A DNA stretch of 64,000 nt from Rhodoligotrophos defluvii (GTDB taxonomy: Bacteria > Pseudomonadota > Alphaproteobacteria > Rhizobiales > Im1). The notes under the pieces were generated by a model. It was not told the DNA's origin. It saw only the letters and a program-made list of their open reading frames with translations, and ran no database searches. The stretch is from contig NZ_SZZM01000005.1 in assembly GCF_005281615.1 (NCBI RefSeq), forward strand, positions 186,001 through 250,000. The letters are read 5' to 3'. Positions within the stretch are counted from its first letter, which is position 1; every line of letters starts with the position of its first letter. The position numbers were made by a program, and so were the translations under genes. Positions 47,149 to 54,677 of the stretch are shown piece after piece.

Positions 47149-47243
47149 GTCCTTGTCCCTTGCGTCGGTGGTGGATTTTTCTTTTTTTGATGTTTTTCGA
47201 TCGTGGTTCGGCATCGCTCGAACAGCCTCATATAACGCATAAG

Positions 47244-47302
47244 CGTATGTACGTTGTCAATACGGCTATCAGACGGATACCAATAAATCGTATATACGTT
47301 GT
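47244..47302 (-). promoter_or_regulatory. Candidate TacA operator repeats
   Basis: CGTATGTACGTTGT (47244-47257) and CGTATATACGTTGT (47289-47302) differ at one base and each contains a near-perfect or perfect palindrome (CGTATATACG). They lie 96-154 bases upstream of the antitoxin start. Ribbon-helix-helix antitoxins bind such paired palindromes. Confidence 0.55.
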
Positions 47303-47350
47303 ACGTGCGACAAAACGAAGGCAGACCGCGGATGGTTCCGTGCTTGTTTC

Positions 47351-47632
47351 TCACCCATCGTTCTCCGAGCTCAGCTCCTCGACGGGGATGGCGTGAGCGC
47401 CGGCCCGGAGCCGCACGCCGGGCTGGCCATGGTTCAGGAATTCGATGCCTAGCTGCTCAAGGGCAGTTTGGACCCTCAGCACGTTATTTAGGCGGCTGGT
47501 CAACTGTTCGCTTCCTTTCGCCTCCATATTGCGAACGGTATTCACATCCACTCCGGCAAGCCTAGCGAGATCGATTTGACCAATCCCAGCCAAAGCCCTG
47601 GCGGCTTTTAACTGATTTCCACTTACGAGCAC
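47351..47632 (-). CDS. XRE-family helix-turn-helix regulator
   Basis: This 93-aa protein has a Cro/CI-type helix-turn-helix: QLKAARALAGIGQIDLARLA, GVDVNTVRNMEAKG. The C-terminus (LEQLGIEFLNHGQPGVRLRA) is the common end of small alphaproteobacterial XRE proteins. I use the GTG at 47632, preceded by GGTGGAT; the frame is open to 47851 but that would cross operator-like repeats. It is divergent from an acidic 123-aa protein. It may be the repressor of this end of the element. Length and lack of a peptidase domain argue against a LexA/CI-type cleavable repressor. Confidence 0.8.
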   Translation of the reverse strand: MLVSGNQLKAARALAGIGQIDLARLAGVDVNTVRNMEAKGSEQLTSRLNNVLRVQTALEQLGIEFLNHGQPGVRLRAGAHAIPVEELSSENDG

Positions 47633-47648
47633 GTCATCCACCAAAAAA

Positions 47649-47709
47649 TTGGGTATGATACACAATTTCCTTGACCGCTGATCGCTCAGCAGTATGTTGG
47701 GTATTGTAC
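47649..47709. promoter_or_regulatory. Two TTGGGTAT operator-like repeats between the divergent genes
   Basis: TTGGGTATGATAC (47649-47661) and TTGGGTATTGTAC (47697-47709) match at 11 of 13 bases and each has a GTAT...ATAC or GTA...TAC dyad. They stand upstream of the XRE gene and are natural candidates for its own binding sites. Confidence 0.5.
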
Positions 47710-47717
47710 CTAGCATA

Positions 47718-47740
47718 CACGTTGCCAAATTGGCAACGTG
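47718..47740. promoter_or_regulatory. Perfect 23-bp palindrome (11-bp arms, 1-bp centre)
   Basis: CACGTTGCCAA (47718-47728) and TTGGCAACGTG (47730-47740) are exact reverse complements around one base. The palindrome lies 42 bases before the start of the 123-aa gene and 86 bases before the XRE gene. Such a long perfect dyad is most easily explained as an operator. Confidence 0.65.
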
Positions 47741-47782
47741 ATGTTTAAAGCGCAACAGCCGTTTGGACAAGGGGATGATGCC

Positions 47783-48154
47783 ATGATCAATTGGGTGGAC
47801 CTCGGCGTTAAGGCGGACCTTCTGGAGTACGTGGATCAGGTCGTTGAACAAGTGCCGGATGAGAAGAAGAGAGCTTGGATGAACAAAGGGGATGAGCTAA
47901 CCGACGAGTTAGTTATGGCGATTACCGACGCTGAAATTGAAAACGAGACCGACGCGTGGGCAAAGATTGCGTCGGCGTTTCTCGATCTAGATGAGTATGT
48001 CCAGGAGGCTGTCGCTTATCTCTTCCGCCACTACAATGTGGCCCTTCCAAAGGAGCTGTGGCAAGTGGCGCCAAGCCATATGCAGGAACTCCAGGCGCAA
48101 ATCGATGACTGGGAGCCGTCGACCGATGACGGCGAACCGGCGCTAGCGGCCTGA
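47783..48154 (+). CDS. Acidic hypothetical protein at the right end of the element
   Basis: I do not recognise this 123-aa protein. It is strongly acidic (WMNKGDELTDELVMAITDAE) and helical, with no membrane segment or signal peptide. The ATG at 47783 has AAGGGGAT nine bases upstream; earlier in-frame starts at 47738/47741 overlap the 23-bp palindrome. It is divergent from the XRE regulator and followed by a terminator and the right att site. Charge and size would fit a DNA mimic or antirepressor, but that is speculation. Confidence 0.7.
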   Translation: MINWVDLGVKADLLEYVDQVVEQVPDEKKRAWMNKGDELTDELVMAITDAEIENETDAWAKIASAFLDLDEYVQEAVAYLFRHYNVALPKELWQVAPSHMQELQAQIDDWEPSTDDGEPALAA

Positions 48155-48174
48155 CCCTTCTCAACGCCTTCGAG

Positions 48175-48199
48175 ACCCCGCCTAAATGGCGGGGTTTTT
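48175..48199 (+). terminator. Rho-independent terminator
   Basis: CCCCGCC (48176-48182) pairs with GGCGGGG (48188-48194) around TAAAT, followed by TTTTT. It ends the 123-aa gene just inside the right end of the element. Confidence 0.85.
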
Positions 48200-48211
48200 C
48201 TATGCCCAGCT

Positions 48212-48234
48212 CCTGACATCAGACTGACATGGAC
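48212..48234 (+). promoter_or_regulatory. Candidate integrase arm-type site, right end
   Basis: Two CTGACAT heptamers 11 bases apart followed by GGAC, matching the left-end pair at 33453-33475 in order and orientation. It lies 58 bases inside the right att repeat. Confidence 0.5.
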
Positions 48235-48291
48235 CGGCGGCAGGTGGATGTCTCGCAGAGGCGTTGGAAATTTTATCAGGATATCAGCCAC

Positions 48292-48344
48292 TTATTGGTG
48301 CCGGCAGCAGGGCTCGAACCCGCGACCCCCTGATTACAAATCAG
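48292..48344. repeat. attR: 53-bp direct repeat within tRNA-Thr
   Basis: Identical to 33284-33336. It forms the 3' part of the intact tRNA-Thr gene, so integration restored the tRNA. Confidence 0.95.
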
Positions 48345-48371
48345 GTGCTCTACCTGCTGAGCTATGCCGGC
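48296..48371 (-). tRNA. tRNA-Thr (anticodon TGT), insertion site of the element
   Basis: On the minus strand, GCCGGCA pairs with TGCCGGC. The anticodon arm carries TGT in a TTTGTAA loop, the T-loop is GGTTCGAGCC and CCA is encoded. The 3' 49 bases lie in the att repeat. Confidence 0.97.
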
Positions 48372-48389
48372 GCCGTGTGTCCTTGGCGA

Positions 48390-49340
48390 TCAATCTCGTA
48401 AGCAACCCTGCAGTGTCAAGTCGCAATCGCTCCCGCCCGGAGCCTTGGCTCGAGCGGAGCGGCTGACGATATAGAGCGCGATCGCTGCTGCGGTCGAGAC
48501 GTTGAGGCTGATGATCCGGCCGGGCAGGGGGATTTTCGCCAGAAGATCGCAGCGTTCGCGGGTGAGCCGGCGCAGCCCTTTGCCCTCGGCGCCCAGCACC
48601 AGCGCCAGCGGCGGCCGCAGGGGCGCCGATTCGAGATCGCCTTCCGCTTCGCTGTCGAGGCCGATCGCCGTGAAGCCCTTGCGCTTCAGCGCATCGAGGG
48701 CGCGTGCCAGATTGGTTTCCCTGACGATTGCCACGTGCTCCAGGCCGCCGCTTGCGGCTTTGGCCAGTGCCGCGGTCATGCCGGGACCATGCCGCTCGGT
48801 GGTGACCAGCGCATGCGCACCGAACGCGGCAGCCAGGCGGATCACCGCCCCGACATTGTGTGGATCGGTAACCTGGTCCAGCACCAGAATCACTCCCTCG
48901 GCCGGGATATCTTCCAGCGGCAGCGGCGCGAGGGGCAAGGCTTCGAGCACCAGGCCCTGATGCACCGCGTCCGGGCCGGTGATCCGGTCGAGAGCCTGCG
49001 GAGGAACGACCTCTACCGCGAGCCCCTCCGGGAGAGCGGCCGGTAGACGCTGCAGAGCGTTCTGGCTTGCCCAGAGCTTCGCCAATCGCCGCCGCGGATT
49101 CTTGAGTGCCGCCTCGACCGCATGGCGCCCGTAGATGAGCTCCTGCGGCCGCGTGTCCTGCCCGCGGGCGGCCGCTCTCTCTGAGGGGCTTCCCTGGCGG
49201 CGAAAGCGGCTCACCGGGAGGCCTCGCGGCCTTGTCGCGCCCGGGCTTGCGCCCTTCCGGGATCGGCGGCTCGGCAAGCGTTGGAAAGAACCATGAATTC
49301 TCTTCGCGTTGGGGTTGACAGGCCAATCGGCCATCTCCAT
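48390..49340 (-). CDS. rlmB: 23S rRNA (guanosine-2'-O-)-methyltransferase, RlmB/TrmH family
   Basis: This 316-aa protein has an arginine-rich N-terminus and a substrate-binding domain from IYGRHAVEAAL. The SPOUT domain motifs are all present: VLDQVTDPHNVGAVIRLAAA (motif 1), LVLGAEGKGLRRLTR (motif 2) and IPLPGRIISLNVSTAAAIAL (motif 3). It methylates a ribose in 23S rRNA (G2251 in E. coli). The start at 49340 is the first good ATG; a second ATG lies six bases later and the ribosome binding site is weak, so the start is uncertain. It is divergent from tRNA-Tyr. Confidence 0.9.
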   Translation of the reverse strand: MEMADWPVNPNAKRIHGSFQRLPSRRSRKGASPGATRPRGLPVSRFRRQGSPSERAAARGQDTRPQELIYGRHAVEAALKNPRRRLAKLWASQNALQRLPAALPEGLAVEVVPPQALDRITGPDAVHQGLVLEALPLAPLPLEDIPAEGVILVLDQVTDPHNVGAVIRLAAAFGAHALVTTERHGPGMTAALAKAASGGLEHVAIVRETNLARALDALKRKGFTAIGLDSEAEGDLESAPLRPPLALVLGAEGKGLRRLTRERCDLLAKIPLPGRIISLNVSTAAAIALYIVSRSARAKAPGGSDCDLTLQGCLRD

Positions 49341-49413
49341 AACACGCGCATTGCTTCCCGGGAAACGGTCCGGGACGGCTTCTTGCGCTCTATGCACGGG
49401 CGACATGTGGCAC

Positions 49414-49498
49414 GGAGGGGTGCCCGAGTGGTTAAAGGGGACGGACTGTAAATCCGTTGGCTTAGCCTACGTTGGTTCGAATCCAACCCCCTCCACCA
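49414..49498 (+). tRNA. tRNA-Tyr (anticodon GTA)
   Basis: GGAGGGG pairs with CCCCTCC, the anticodon loop CTGTAAA holds GTA, there is a class II-type long variable arm as in bacterial tRNA-Tyr, and CCA is encoded. It starts a tRNA-Tyr/tRNA-Gly/tuf array. Confidence 0.97.
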
Positions 49499-49682
49499 GG
49501 CCGATGTCGACCGGTGCCGCAGTCCCGCCACGGGGCGCCGCCTCGGGCCTTGCGCCCGCGGATTCGACGCTCCGGGCTGTTCGGCATTCGGCACATGCAG
49601 AGCGCCACGAGCCGGCCAGGCTGCACCCGGGATGGACTGGCGCTGATCGCTCGTCGCGCCGCCCAGCCCTCCGGCGCAGTGT

Positions 49683-49756
49683 GCGGGTGTAGCTCAATGG
49701 TAGAGCAGAAGCCTTCCAAGCTTAAGACGAGGGTTCGATTCCCTTCACCCGCTCCA
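49683..49756 (+). tRNA. tRNA-Gly (anticodon TCC)
   Basis: GCGGGTG pairs with CACCCGC, the anticodon loop CTTCCAA holds TCC, the T-loop is GGTTCGATTCC, and CCA is encoded. It lies 86 bases before tuf. The 184 bases between it and tRNA-Tyr hold no gene I can support. Confidence 0.97.
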
Positions 49757-49841
49757 GTTTCTGACCATGGGCTCAGCGGCACCAGGCGCCACCTTCGGAG
49801 ACAAGAAGCCCCTGAGGGCTGAATGACAAGGACAGTTTGAG

Positions 49842-51035
49842 ATGGCCAAGCAGAAGTTTGATCGTACGAAGCCCCATGTGAACATTGGGACGATTGGTCA
49901 TGTTGATCATGGGAAGACGTCGTTGACGGCGGCGATCACGAAGGTTCTGGCCGAGACGGGTGGTGCGACGTTCACGGCCTATGACCAGATTGACAAGGCG
50001 CCGGAGGAGAAGGCGCGGGGGATCACGATTTCGACGAGCCACGTGGAATATGAGACGGGCAAGCGGCACTATGCGCATGTGGATTGCCCTGGTCACGCGG
50101 ACTACGTGAAGAACATGATCACGGGTGCGGCGCAGATGGATGGAGCGATTCTGGTTGTGTCTGCGGCGGATGGTCCGATGCCGCAGACGCGCGAGCACAT
50201 TCTTCTGGCGCGGCAGGTTGGTGTTCCGGCGCTGGTTGTTTACCTGAACAAGGTTGACCAGGTTGATGATCCCGAGCTTCTGGAACTGGTTGAGATGGAG
50301 GTTCGGGAGCTTCTGTCGAAATACGACTTTCCCGGGGACGAGATACCGGTGATTTCGGGCTCGGCGCTTGCGGCGCTGGAGGACCGGGATGCGGATGGGA
50401 TTGGCCGGGCGTCGGTTCTGAAGCTGATGGAGGCGGTGGATTCGTACATTCCGACGCCTGAGCGTCCGAAGGACCAGCCGTTCCTGATGCCGATCGAGGA
50501 CGTGTTCTCGATTTCGGGGCGCGGGACGGTTGTGACGGGCCGGATCGAGCGCGGTGTCGTGAAGGTCGGCGAGGAAGTGGAGATTGTCGGGATCCGCGAC
50601 ACGCGCAAGACGACGGTGACGGGCGTCGAGATGTTCCGCAAGCTGCTCGATCAGGGCGAGGCGGGCGACAATATCGGTGCGCTGCTGCGCGGCATCGACC
50701 GGGACATGGTGGAGCGGGGCCAGGTTTTGTGCAAGCCCGGCTCGGTGAAGCCGCACAAGAAGTTCACGGCGGAAGCCTACATCCTGACGAAGGAGGAGGG
50801 TGGACGTCACACGCCGTTCTTCACCAACTACCGTCCGCAGTTCTACTTCCGGACGACGGACGTGACGGGTGTTGTGACGCTGCCGGAAGGCGTCGAGATG
50901 GTGATGCCGGGCGACAACGTGTCGATGAGCGTTGAGCTGATCACGCCGATCGCCATGGAGGAGAAGCTGCGCTTCGCCATCCGGGAAGGCGGCCGCACCG
51001 TCGGCGCCGGCGTCGTCTCCTCCATCGAAGAGTAA
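49842..51035 (+). CDS. tuf: Elongation factor Tu
   Basis: This 397-aa protein is EF-Tu, which delivers aminoacyl-tRNA to the ribosome. GTP-binding motifs are [21 protein letters not shown] and NKVDQVDD, and the effector threonine lies in [14 protein letters not shown]. It is preceded by tRNA-Tyr and tRNA-Gly and followed by rpsJ rather than by secE-nusG; fusA, rpsG and rpsL are absent upstream. Many codons in its first two thirds end in T (GTT, GGT, CTT), unlike the C/G-ending codons of the neighbouring ribosomal genes; this is visible by eye but was not counted. Confidence 0.98.
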   Translation: MAKQKFDRTKPHVNIGTIGHVDHGKTSLTAAITKVLAETGGATFTAYDQIDKAPEEKARGITISTSHVEYETGKRHYAHVDCPGHADYVKNMITGAAQMDGAILVVSAADGPMPQTREHILLARQVGVPALVVYLNKVDQVDDPELLELVEMEVRELLSKYDFPGDEIPVISGSALAALEDRDADGIGRASVLKLMEAVDSYIPTPERPKDQPFLMPIEDVFSISGRGTVVTGRIERGVVKVGEEVEIVGIRDTRKTTVTGVEMFRKLLDQGEAGDNIGALLRGIDRDMVERGQVLCKPGSVKPHKKFTAEAYILTKEEGGRHTPFFTNYRPQFYFRTTDVTGVVTLPEGVEMVMPGDNVSMSVELITPIAMEEKLRFAIREGGRTVGAGVVSSIEE

Positions 51036-51054
51036 GTGAATCGAAACCAGCACG

Positions 51055-51080
51055 TGCTCCCGGGAATCAACTCGGGAGCA
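51055..51080 (+). promoter_or_regulatory. Hairpin between tuf and rpsJ
   Basis: TGCTCCCG (51055-51062) pairs exactly with CGGGAGCA (51073-51080) around a 10-base loop, extendable by a G-T and a C-G pair. There is no T tract. It lies 23 bases before rpsJ and could be an attenuator, processing site or protein-binding leader of the S10 operon. Confidence 0.5.
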
Positions 51081-51103
51081 TGCTGCATCGCGGGTCTGAA
51101 ACT

Positions 51104-51412
51104 ATGCAGAGACAAAATATCCGCATCCGGCTCAAGGCGTTCGACCATCGCATCCTCGATGCGTCGACCCGGGAGATCGTGAACACCGCGAAGCGCACGG
51201 GCGCCCAGGTGCACGGCCCGGTTCCGCTGCCGACCCGGATCGAGCGGTTCACCGTCAACCGGTCGCCGCATATCGATAAGAAGAGCCGCGAGCAGTTCGA
51301 GATTCGCACTCACAAACGGCTTCTCGACATTGTCGACCCCACCCCGCAGACCGTCGATGCTCTGATGAAGCTCGACCTGGCGGCCGGTGTGGATGTCGAG
51401 ATCAAGCTGTAA
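51104..51412 (+). CDS. rpsJ: 30S ribosomal protein S10
   Basis: This 102-aa protein starts [16 protein letters not shown] and contains [19 protein letters not shown] and [15 protein letters not shown], all standard for S10/NusE, which also joins transcription antitermination complexes. An in-frame ATG at 51080 would overlap the upstream hairpin; the ATG at 51104 matches the family N-terminus. It is the first gene of the S10 cluster. Confidence 0.97.
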   Translation: MQRQNIRIRLKAFDHRILDASTREIVNTAKRTGAQVHGPVPLPTRIERFTVNRSPHIDKKSREQFEIRTHKRLLDIVDPTPQTVDALMKLDLAAGVDVEIKL

Positions 51413-51440
51413 CGCCCGTTCAAGCGAAAGGACCAAAGCG

Positions 51441-52238
51441 ATGCGGTCAGGTGTCATCGCGCAGAAACTTGGCATGACCCGGATCTACACCGAGGACGGC
51501 CGTCAGATTCCGGTGACGGTCCTGAAACTCGACAAGTGTCAGGTCTTGGCGCACCGCACCCAGGAGAAGGACGGCTATACGGCTGTCCAGCTGGGCGTGG
51601 GTACGCCGAAGGTAAAGCGGGTCACCAAGGCGCAGCGCGGCCAGTTTGCGGCCGTGCAGGTCGAGCCGAAGCGGAAGGTGGCGGAGTTCCGCGTGAGCCC
51701 GGACAACCTCATCGAGGTGGGCTCGGAACTGACGGCCGACCATTTCGTGGCGGGCCAGTACGTGGATGCCTGCGGCATCTCGATCGGCAAGGGCTTCGCC
51801 GGCGTCATGAAGCGCCATAATTTCGGGGGTCTGCGTGCCAGCCATGGCGTGTCGATCTCGCACCGCAGCCATGGTTCGACCGGCAACCGGCAGGACCCGG
51901 GCAAGGTGTTCAAGAACAAGAAGATGGCCGGCCATCTCGGCGCCGAGCGGGTGACCACGCAGAACCTGCAGGTGGTGAGCACCGATGCCGAACGCGGGCT
52001 GATCATGGTCAAGGGCTCGATCCCGGGCTCGAAGGGCGGTTGGGTCTACCTGTCCGACGCGGTCAAGCGCAAGCTGCCGGAAAACGTGCCGTTCCCCGGC
52101 GCGTTCCGCAAGAACGGCGCTGGCAGCGAGGCGCAGGCCTCTGAGCCGCCGGTGGCGCAAGGGCCGGAGGCCCAGCCTGAGGCGCACGCGCCCGAAGCGC
52201 AAGCGCCCGGGGCGCAAGCGCCTGAGGCACAAGGGTGA
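51441..52238 (+). CDS. rplC: 50S ribosomal protein L3 with repetitive C-terminal extension
   Basis: This 265-aa protein has the L3 core ([56 protein letters not shown]). After about residue 225 a low-complexity tail appears, rich in Ala, Gln, Pro and Glu with [12 protein letters not shown] units, about 35 residues longer than a minimal L3. The ATG at 51441 follows AAAGGACC. It ends in a GTGA with the possible upstream start of rplD. Confidence 0.97.
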   Translation: MRSGVIAQKLGMTRIYTEDGRQIPVTVLKLDKCQVLAHRTQEKDGYTAVQLGVGTPKVKRVTKAQRGQFAAVQVEPKRKVAEFRVSPDNLIEVGSELTADHFVAGQYVDACGISIGKGFAGVMKRHNFGGLRASHGVSISHRSHGSTGNRQDPGKVFKNKKMAGHLGAERVTTQNLQVVSTDAERGLIMVKGSIPGSKGGWVYLSDAVKRKLPENVPFPGAFRKNGAGSEAQASEPPVAQGPEAQPEAHAPEAQAPGAQAPEAQG

Positions 52239-52249
52239 AGGTGTCCGAG

Positions 52250-52870
52250 ATGAAACTTGACGTAAAGACCCTTGAGGCCAAGGACGCCGGCTCCATCGAG
52301 CTCCCCGGCCACATCTTCGGTCTCGAGCCGCGTGCCGACATTCTCCATCGCATGGTGGTGTGGCAGCTGGCAAAACGGCGTGCCGGCACGCATCAGGCGA
52401 AGAACCGTGCAGAGGTCGCCTATTCGACGGCCAAGCTGTACAAGCAGAAGGGCACCGGACGGGCCCGGCACGGCAGCCGAAAGGCGGGGCTGTTCCGCGG
52501 CGGCGGCAAGGCTTTCGGGCCTGTGTCCCGCGATCACGCCATTGATCTGCCGAAGAAGGTGCGGGCGCTGGCGCTGAAGCATGCGCTCTCGGCCAAGGCC
52601 AAGGCGGAAGAGCTGGTGGTGCTCGACCAGGCGGTCGCGGCCGAGCCCAAGACCAAGGCGCTGAAGGAGGCATTCGGCAAGCTGGGGCTGGAGAACGCGC
52701 TGATCATCGGTGGCCCGCAGATTGACGTGAATTTCGGGCTGGCGGCGCGCAACGTGCCGGGCATCGACGTTCTGCCGGTGCAGGGCATCAATGTCTATGA
52801 CATCTTGCGCTGCAAGAAGCTCGTGCTGACCAGAGCCGCCATCGAGGCGCTCGAGGAGCGGTTCAAATGA
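52250..52870 (+). CDS. rplD: 50S ribosomal protein L4
   Basis: This 206-aa protein has the L4 signature [20 protein letters not shown] followed by [14 protein letters not shown], whose loop reaches into the exit tunnel. I start at the ATG at 52250 with GAAGGTG six bases upstream; an in-frame GTG at 52235, overlapping the L3 stop, would add five residues. In enterobacteria L4 also represses the S10 operon; no such leader is proven here. It overlaps rplW by ATGA. Confidence 0.96.
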   Translation: MKLDVKTLEAKDAGSIELPGHIFGLEPRADILHRMVVWQLAKRRAGTHQAKNRAEVAYSTAKLYKQKGTGRARHGSRKAGLFRGGGKAFGPVSRDHAIDLPKKVRALALKHALSAKAKAEELVVLDQAVAAEPKTKALKEAFGKLGLENALIIGGPQIDVNFGLAARNVPGIDVLPVQGINVYDILRCKKLVLTRAAIEALEERFK

Positions 52871-53157
52871 ATCCGAAGCTTTACGACGTGATCAAGAGCC
52901 CGATCATCACCGAAAAGTCGACCATGCTGTCGGAGCACAACCAGGTGATGTTCAACGTGGCGCGCGAGGCGACGAAGCCGGAGATCAAGAAGGCGGTCGA
53001 GGCGCTGTTCGGGGTCAAGGTGAAGGCGGTCAACACCCTGCTGCGCAAGGGCAAGGTGAAGCGGTTTCGCAACACCATGGGCCGGCAGAGCGACGTCAAG
53101 AAGGCGGTCGTGACCCTCGAAGAGGGCCAGTCGATCGACGTGACGACGGGTATCTGA
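52867..53157 (+). CDS. rplW: 50S ribosomal protein L23
   Basis: This 96-aa protein begins [20 protein letters not shown] and has the [20 protein letters not shown] segment of L23, which binds at the exit tunnel and docks trigger factor and SRP. It overlaps rplD by four bases and lies 15 bases before rplB. Length is normal for alphaproteobacteria. Confidence 0.97.
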   Translation: MNPKLYDVIKSPIITEKSTMLSEHNQVMFNVAREATKPEIKKAVEALFGVKVKAVNTLLRKGKVKRFRNTMGRQSDVKKAVVTLEEGQSIDVTTGI

Positions 53158-53172
53158 CGAGAGGCGTTTGTC

Positions 53173-54003
53173 ATGGCACTGAAAAACTATAAGCCGACGA
53201 CACCGGGGCAACGCGCCCTCATTCTCGTCGACCGCAGCGAGCTCTGGCAGGGAAAGCCGGTGAAGGCGCTGACCGAGGGACTGACCAAGTCGGGCGGGCG
53301 CAACAATTCCGGACGGATCACCACGTGGCAGCGTGGCGGCGGTCACAAGCGCAGCTACCGTCTGGTGGATTTCCGCCGGCGTAAGTTCGACGTCGAAGCC
53401 AAGGTCGAGCGGCTGGAATATGACCCGAACCGGTCGGCCTTCATCGCGCTGATCCGTTACGCCGATGGCGAGCAGTCGTACATCTTGGCGCCGCAGCGCC
53501 TGCAGGTGGGCGATACGGTGGTGTCCGGCACGCGCGTCGACGTGAAGCCCGGCAATGCCATGCCGCTCGCCAACATGCCGATCGGGACGATCGTGCACAA
53601 TGTGGAACTGAAGGAAGGCAAGGGCGGCCAGATCGCTCGTTCTGCCGGTGCTTATGCCCAGCTCGTGGGCCGCGATCAGGGCTATGCCCAGCTGCGGTTG
53701 CGCTCCGGCGAAACGCGCATCGTGCGCGGCGAGTGCCTGGCCACGGTGGGGGCGGTGTCCAACCCGGACCACGCCAACCGCTCGATCGGCAAGGCCGGCC
53801 GCAGCCGCTGGTTGGGCCGGCGTCCGGTGGTACGCGGCGTGGCCATGAACCCGATCGACCATCCGCATGGCGGCGGCGAGGGCCGCACCTCCGGCGGCCG
53901 GCATCCGGTCACCCCATGGGGCAAGCCCACCAAGGGCAAGCGCACCCGCCGCAACAAGGGCACGCAGAAGTACATACTGCGCAGCCGTCACTTGAAGAAA
54001 TAG
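53173..54003 (+). CDS. rplB: 50S ribosomal protein L2
   Basis: This 276-aa protein carries the L2 landmarks [39 protein letters not shown] and the peptidyl-transferase-associated histidine region [20 protein letters not shown]. It binds 23S rRNA and is needed for subunit joining. Length is standard. It is followed after 12 bases by rpsS. Confidence 0.98.
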   Translation: MALKNYKPTTPGQRALILVDRSELWQGKPVKALTEGLTKSGGRNNSGRITTWQRGGGHKRSYRLVDFRRRKFDVEAKVERLEYDPNRSAFIALIRYADGEQSYILAPQRLQVGDTVVSGTRVDVKPGNAMPLANMPIGTIVHNVELKEGKGGQIARSAGAYAQLVGRDQGYAQLRLRSGETRIVRGECLATVGAVSNPDHANRSIGKAGRSRWLGRRPVVRGVAMNPIDHPHGGGEGRTSGGRHPVTPWGKPTKGKRTRRNKGTQKYILRSRHLKK

Positions 54004-54015
54004 AGGTAATACGCC

Positions 54016-54294
54016 GTGGCACGCTCGGTTTGGAAAGGTCCGTTCATCGACGGTTACGTCTTGAAGAAGGCGGAGGAGGCGCGCGCGTCGGGCCGCAATC
54101 AGGCCATCAAGATCTGGAGCCGGCGGTCGACCATCGTGCCCCAGTTCGTTGGGCTGACATTTGCCGTCCATAACGGCCAGAAGCACATTCCGGTCAGTGT
54201 CACGGAAGAGATGGTCGGGCACAAGTTCGGCGAGTTCGCGCCGACCCGCACCTTCTATGGCCATGCTGCCGACCGCAAGGCGAAGAGGAAGTAA
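54016..54294 (+). CDS. rpsS: 30S ribosomal protein S19
   Basis: This 92-aa protein starts at a GTG with AGAGGTAAT upstream. [20 protein letters not shown] and [19 protein letters not shown] are typical of S19, which sits in the small-subunit head near the A site. It is followed after two bases by rplV. Confidence 0.97.
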   Translation: MARSVWKGPFIDGYVLKKAEEARASGRNQAIKIWSRRSTIVPQFVGLTFAVHNGQKHIPVSVTEEMVGHKFGEFAPTRTFYGHAADRKAKRK

Positions 54295-54296
54295 CC

Positions 54297-54677
54297 ATGG
54301 GCAAGCGTTCGAGAGAGCGGGTGCTTAAGGACACCGAGGCGAGGGCCGTGCTGCGCTCGCTGCGCGTGTCGCCCCAGAAGCTCAACCTGGTCGCGGCGAT
54401 GATCCGCGGCAAGAAGGTTGACAAGGCGCTGGCCGAGCTCACCTTTTCGCGCAAGCGCGTTTCGCACGACGTGAAGAAGACGCTGCAGTCGGCCATTGCG
54501 AATGCCGAGAACAATCACGCGCTGGACGTGGACAGCCTGGTGGTGGCGGAAGCCTTCGTGGGCAAGGGGCTGGTGATGAAGCGGTTCCGGCCGCGGGCCC
54601 GCGGCCGCGCCAGCCGCATCGAGAAGCCGTTCAGCCAGCTCACCATCGTGGTGCGCCAGGTCGAGGAGGCCGCATAA
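54297..54677 (+). CDS. rplV: 50S ribosomal protein L22
   Basis: This 126-aa protein has the L22 core: [20 protein letters not shown] and the extended tunnel loop [20 protein letters not shown]. It lines the nascent-chain exit tunnel. Its stop overlaps the rpsC start by one base (TAATG), a sign of translational coupling. Confidence 0.97.
   Translation: MGKRSRERVLKDTEARAVLRSLRVSPQKLNLVAAMIRGKKVDKALAELTFSRKRVSHDVKKTLQSAIANAENNHALDVDSLVVAEAFVGKGLVMKRFRPRARGRASRIEKPFSQLTIVVRQVEEAA

Larger units (their letters stand above)
33284..48344. mobile_element. Integrated 15-kb element in tRNA-Thr(TGT), phage-related, without head or packaging genes
   Basis: Two identical 53-bp sequences (33284-33336 and 48292-48344) flank 15,008 bp per repeat unit. 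The right copy is the 3' portion of an intact tRNA-Thr gene and the left copy is an orphan tRNA 3' end. A tyrosine integrase lies directly inside the left end. Gene content from left to right: integrase, unknown 244-aa protein, excisionase-like protein, 189-aa protein, RepA-like ATPase, coiled-coil protein, three small phage-type proteins, three ejection-like proteins, TacA/TacT-like pair, XRE regulator, acidic 123-aa protein. The right part (46.3-47.8 kb) is clearly richer in A+T than the host genes. No terminase, portal, capsid, tail or lysis genes are seen. Confidence 0.93.

Noticed and set aside
33482-48154. Complete inducible prophage
   Set aside because: No terminase, portal, capsid, tail or lysis gene could be found in the 15 kb, and no gap is large enough to hide them.
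46316-48154. Dedicated antiphage defence island
   Set aside because: The TacA/TacT-like pair, XRE regulator and acidic protein have no known defence signature beyond a toxin-antitoxin role; the acidic protein is unrecognised.
49499-49682. Third tRNA or small gene between tRNA-Tyr and tRNA-Gly
   Set aside because: No cloverleaf or supported coding frame is visible in this stretch.
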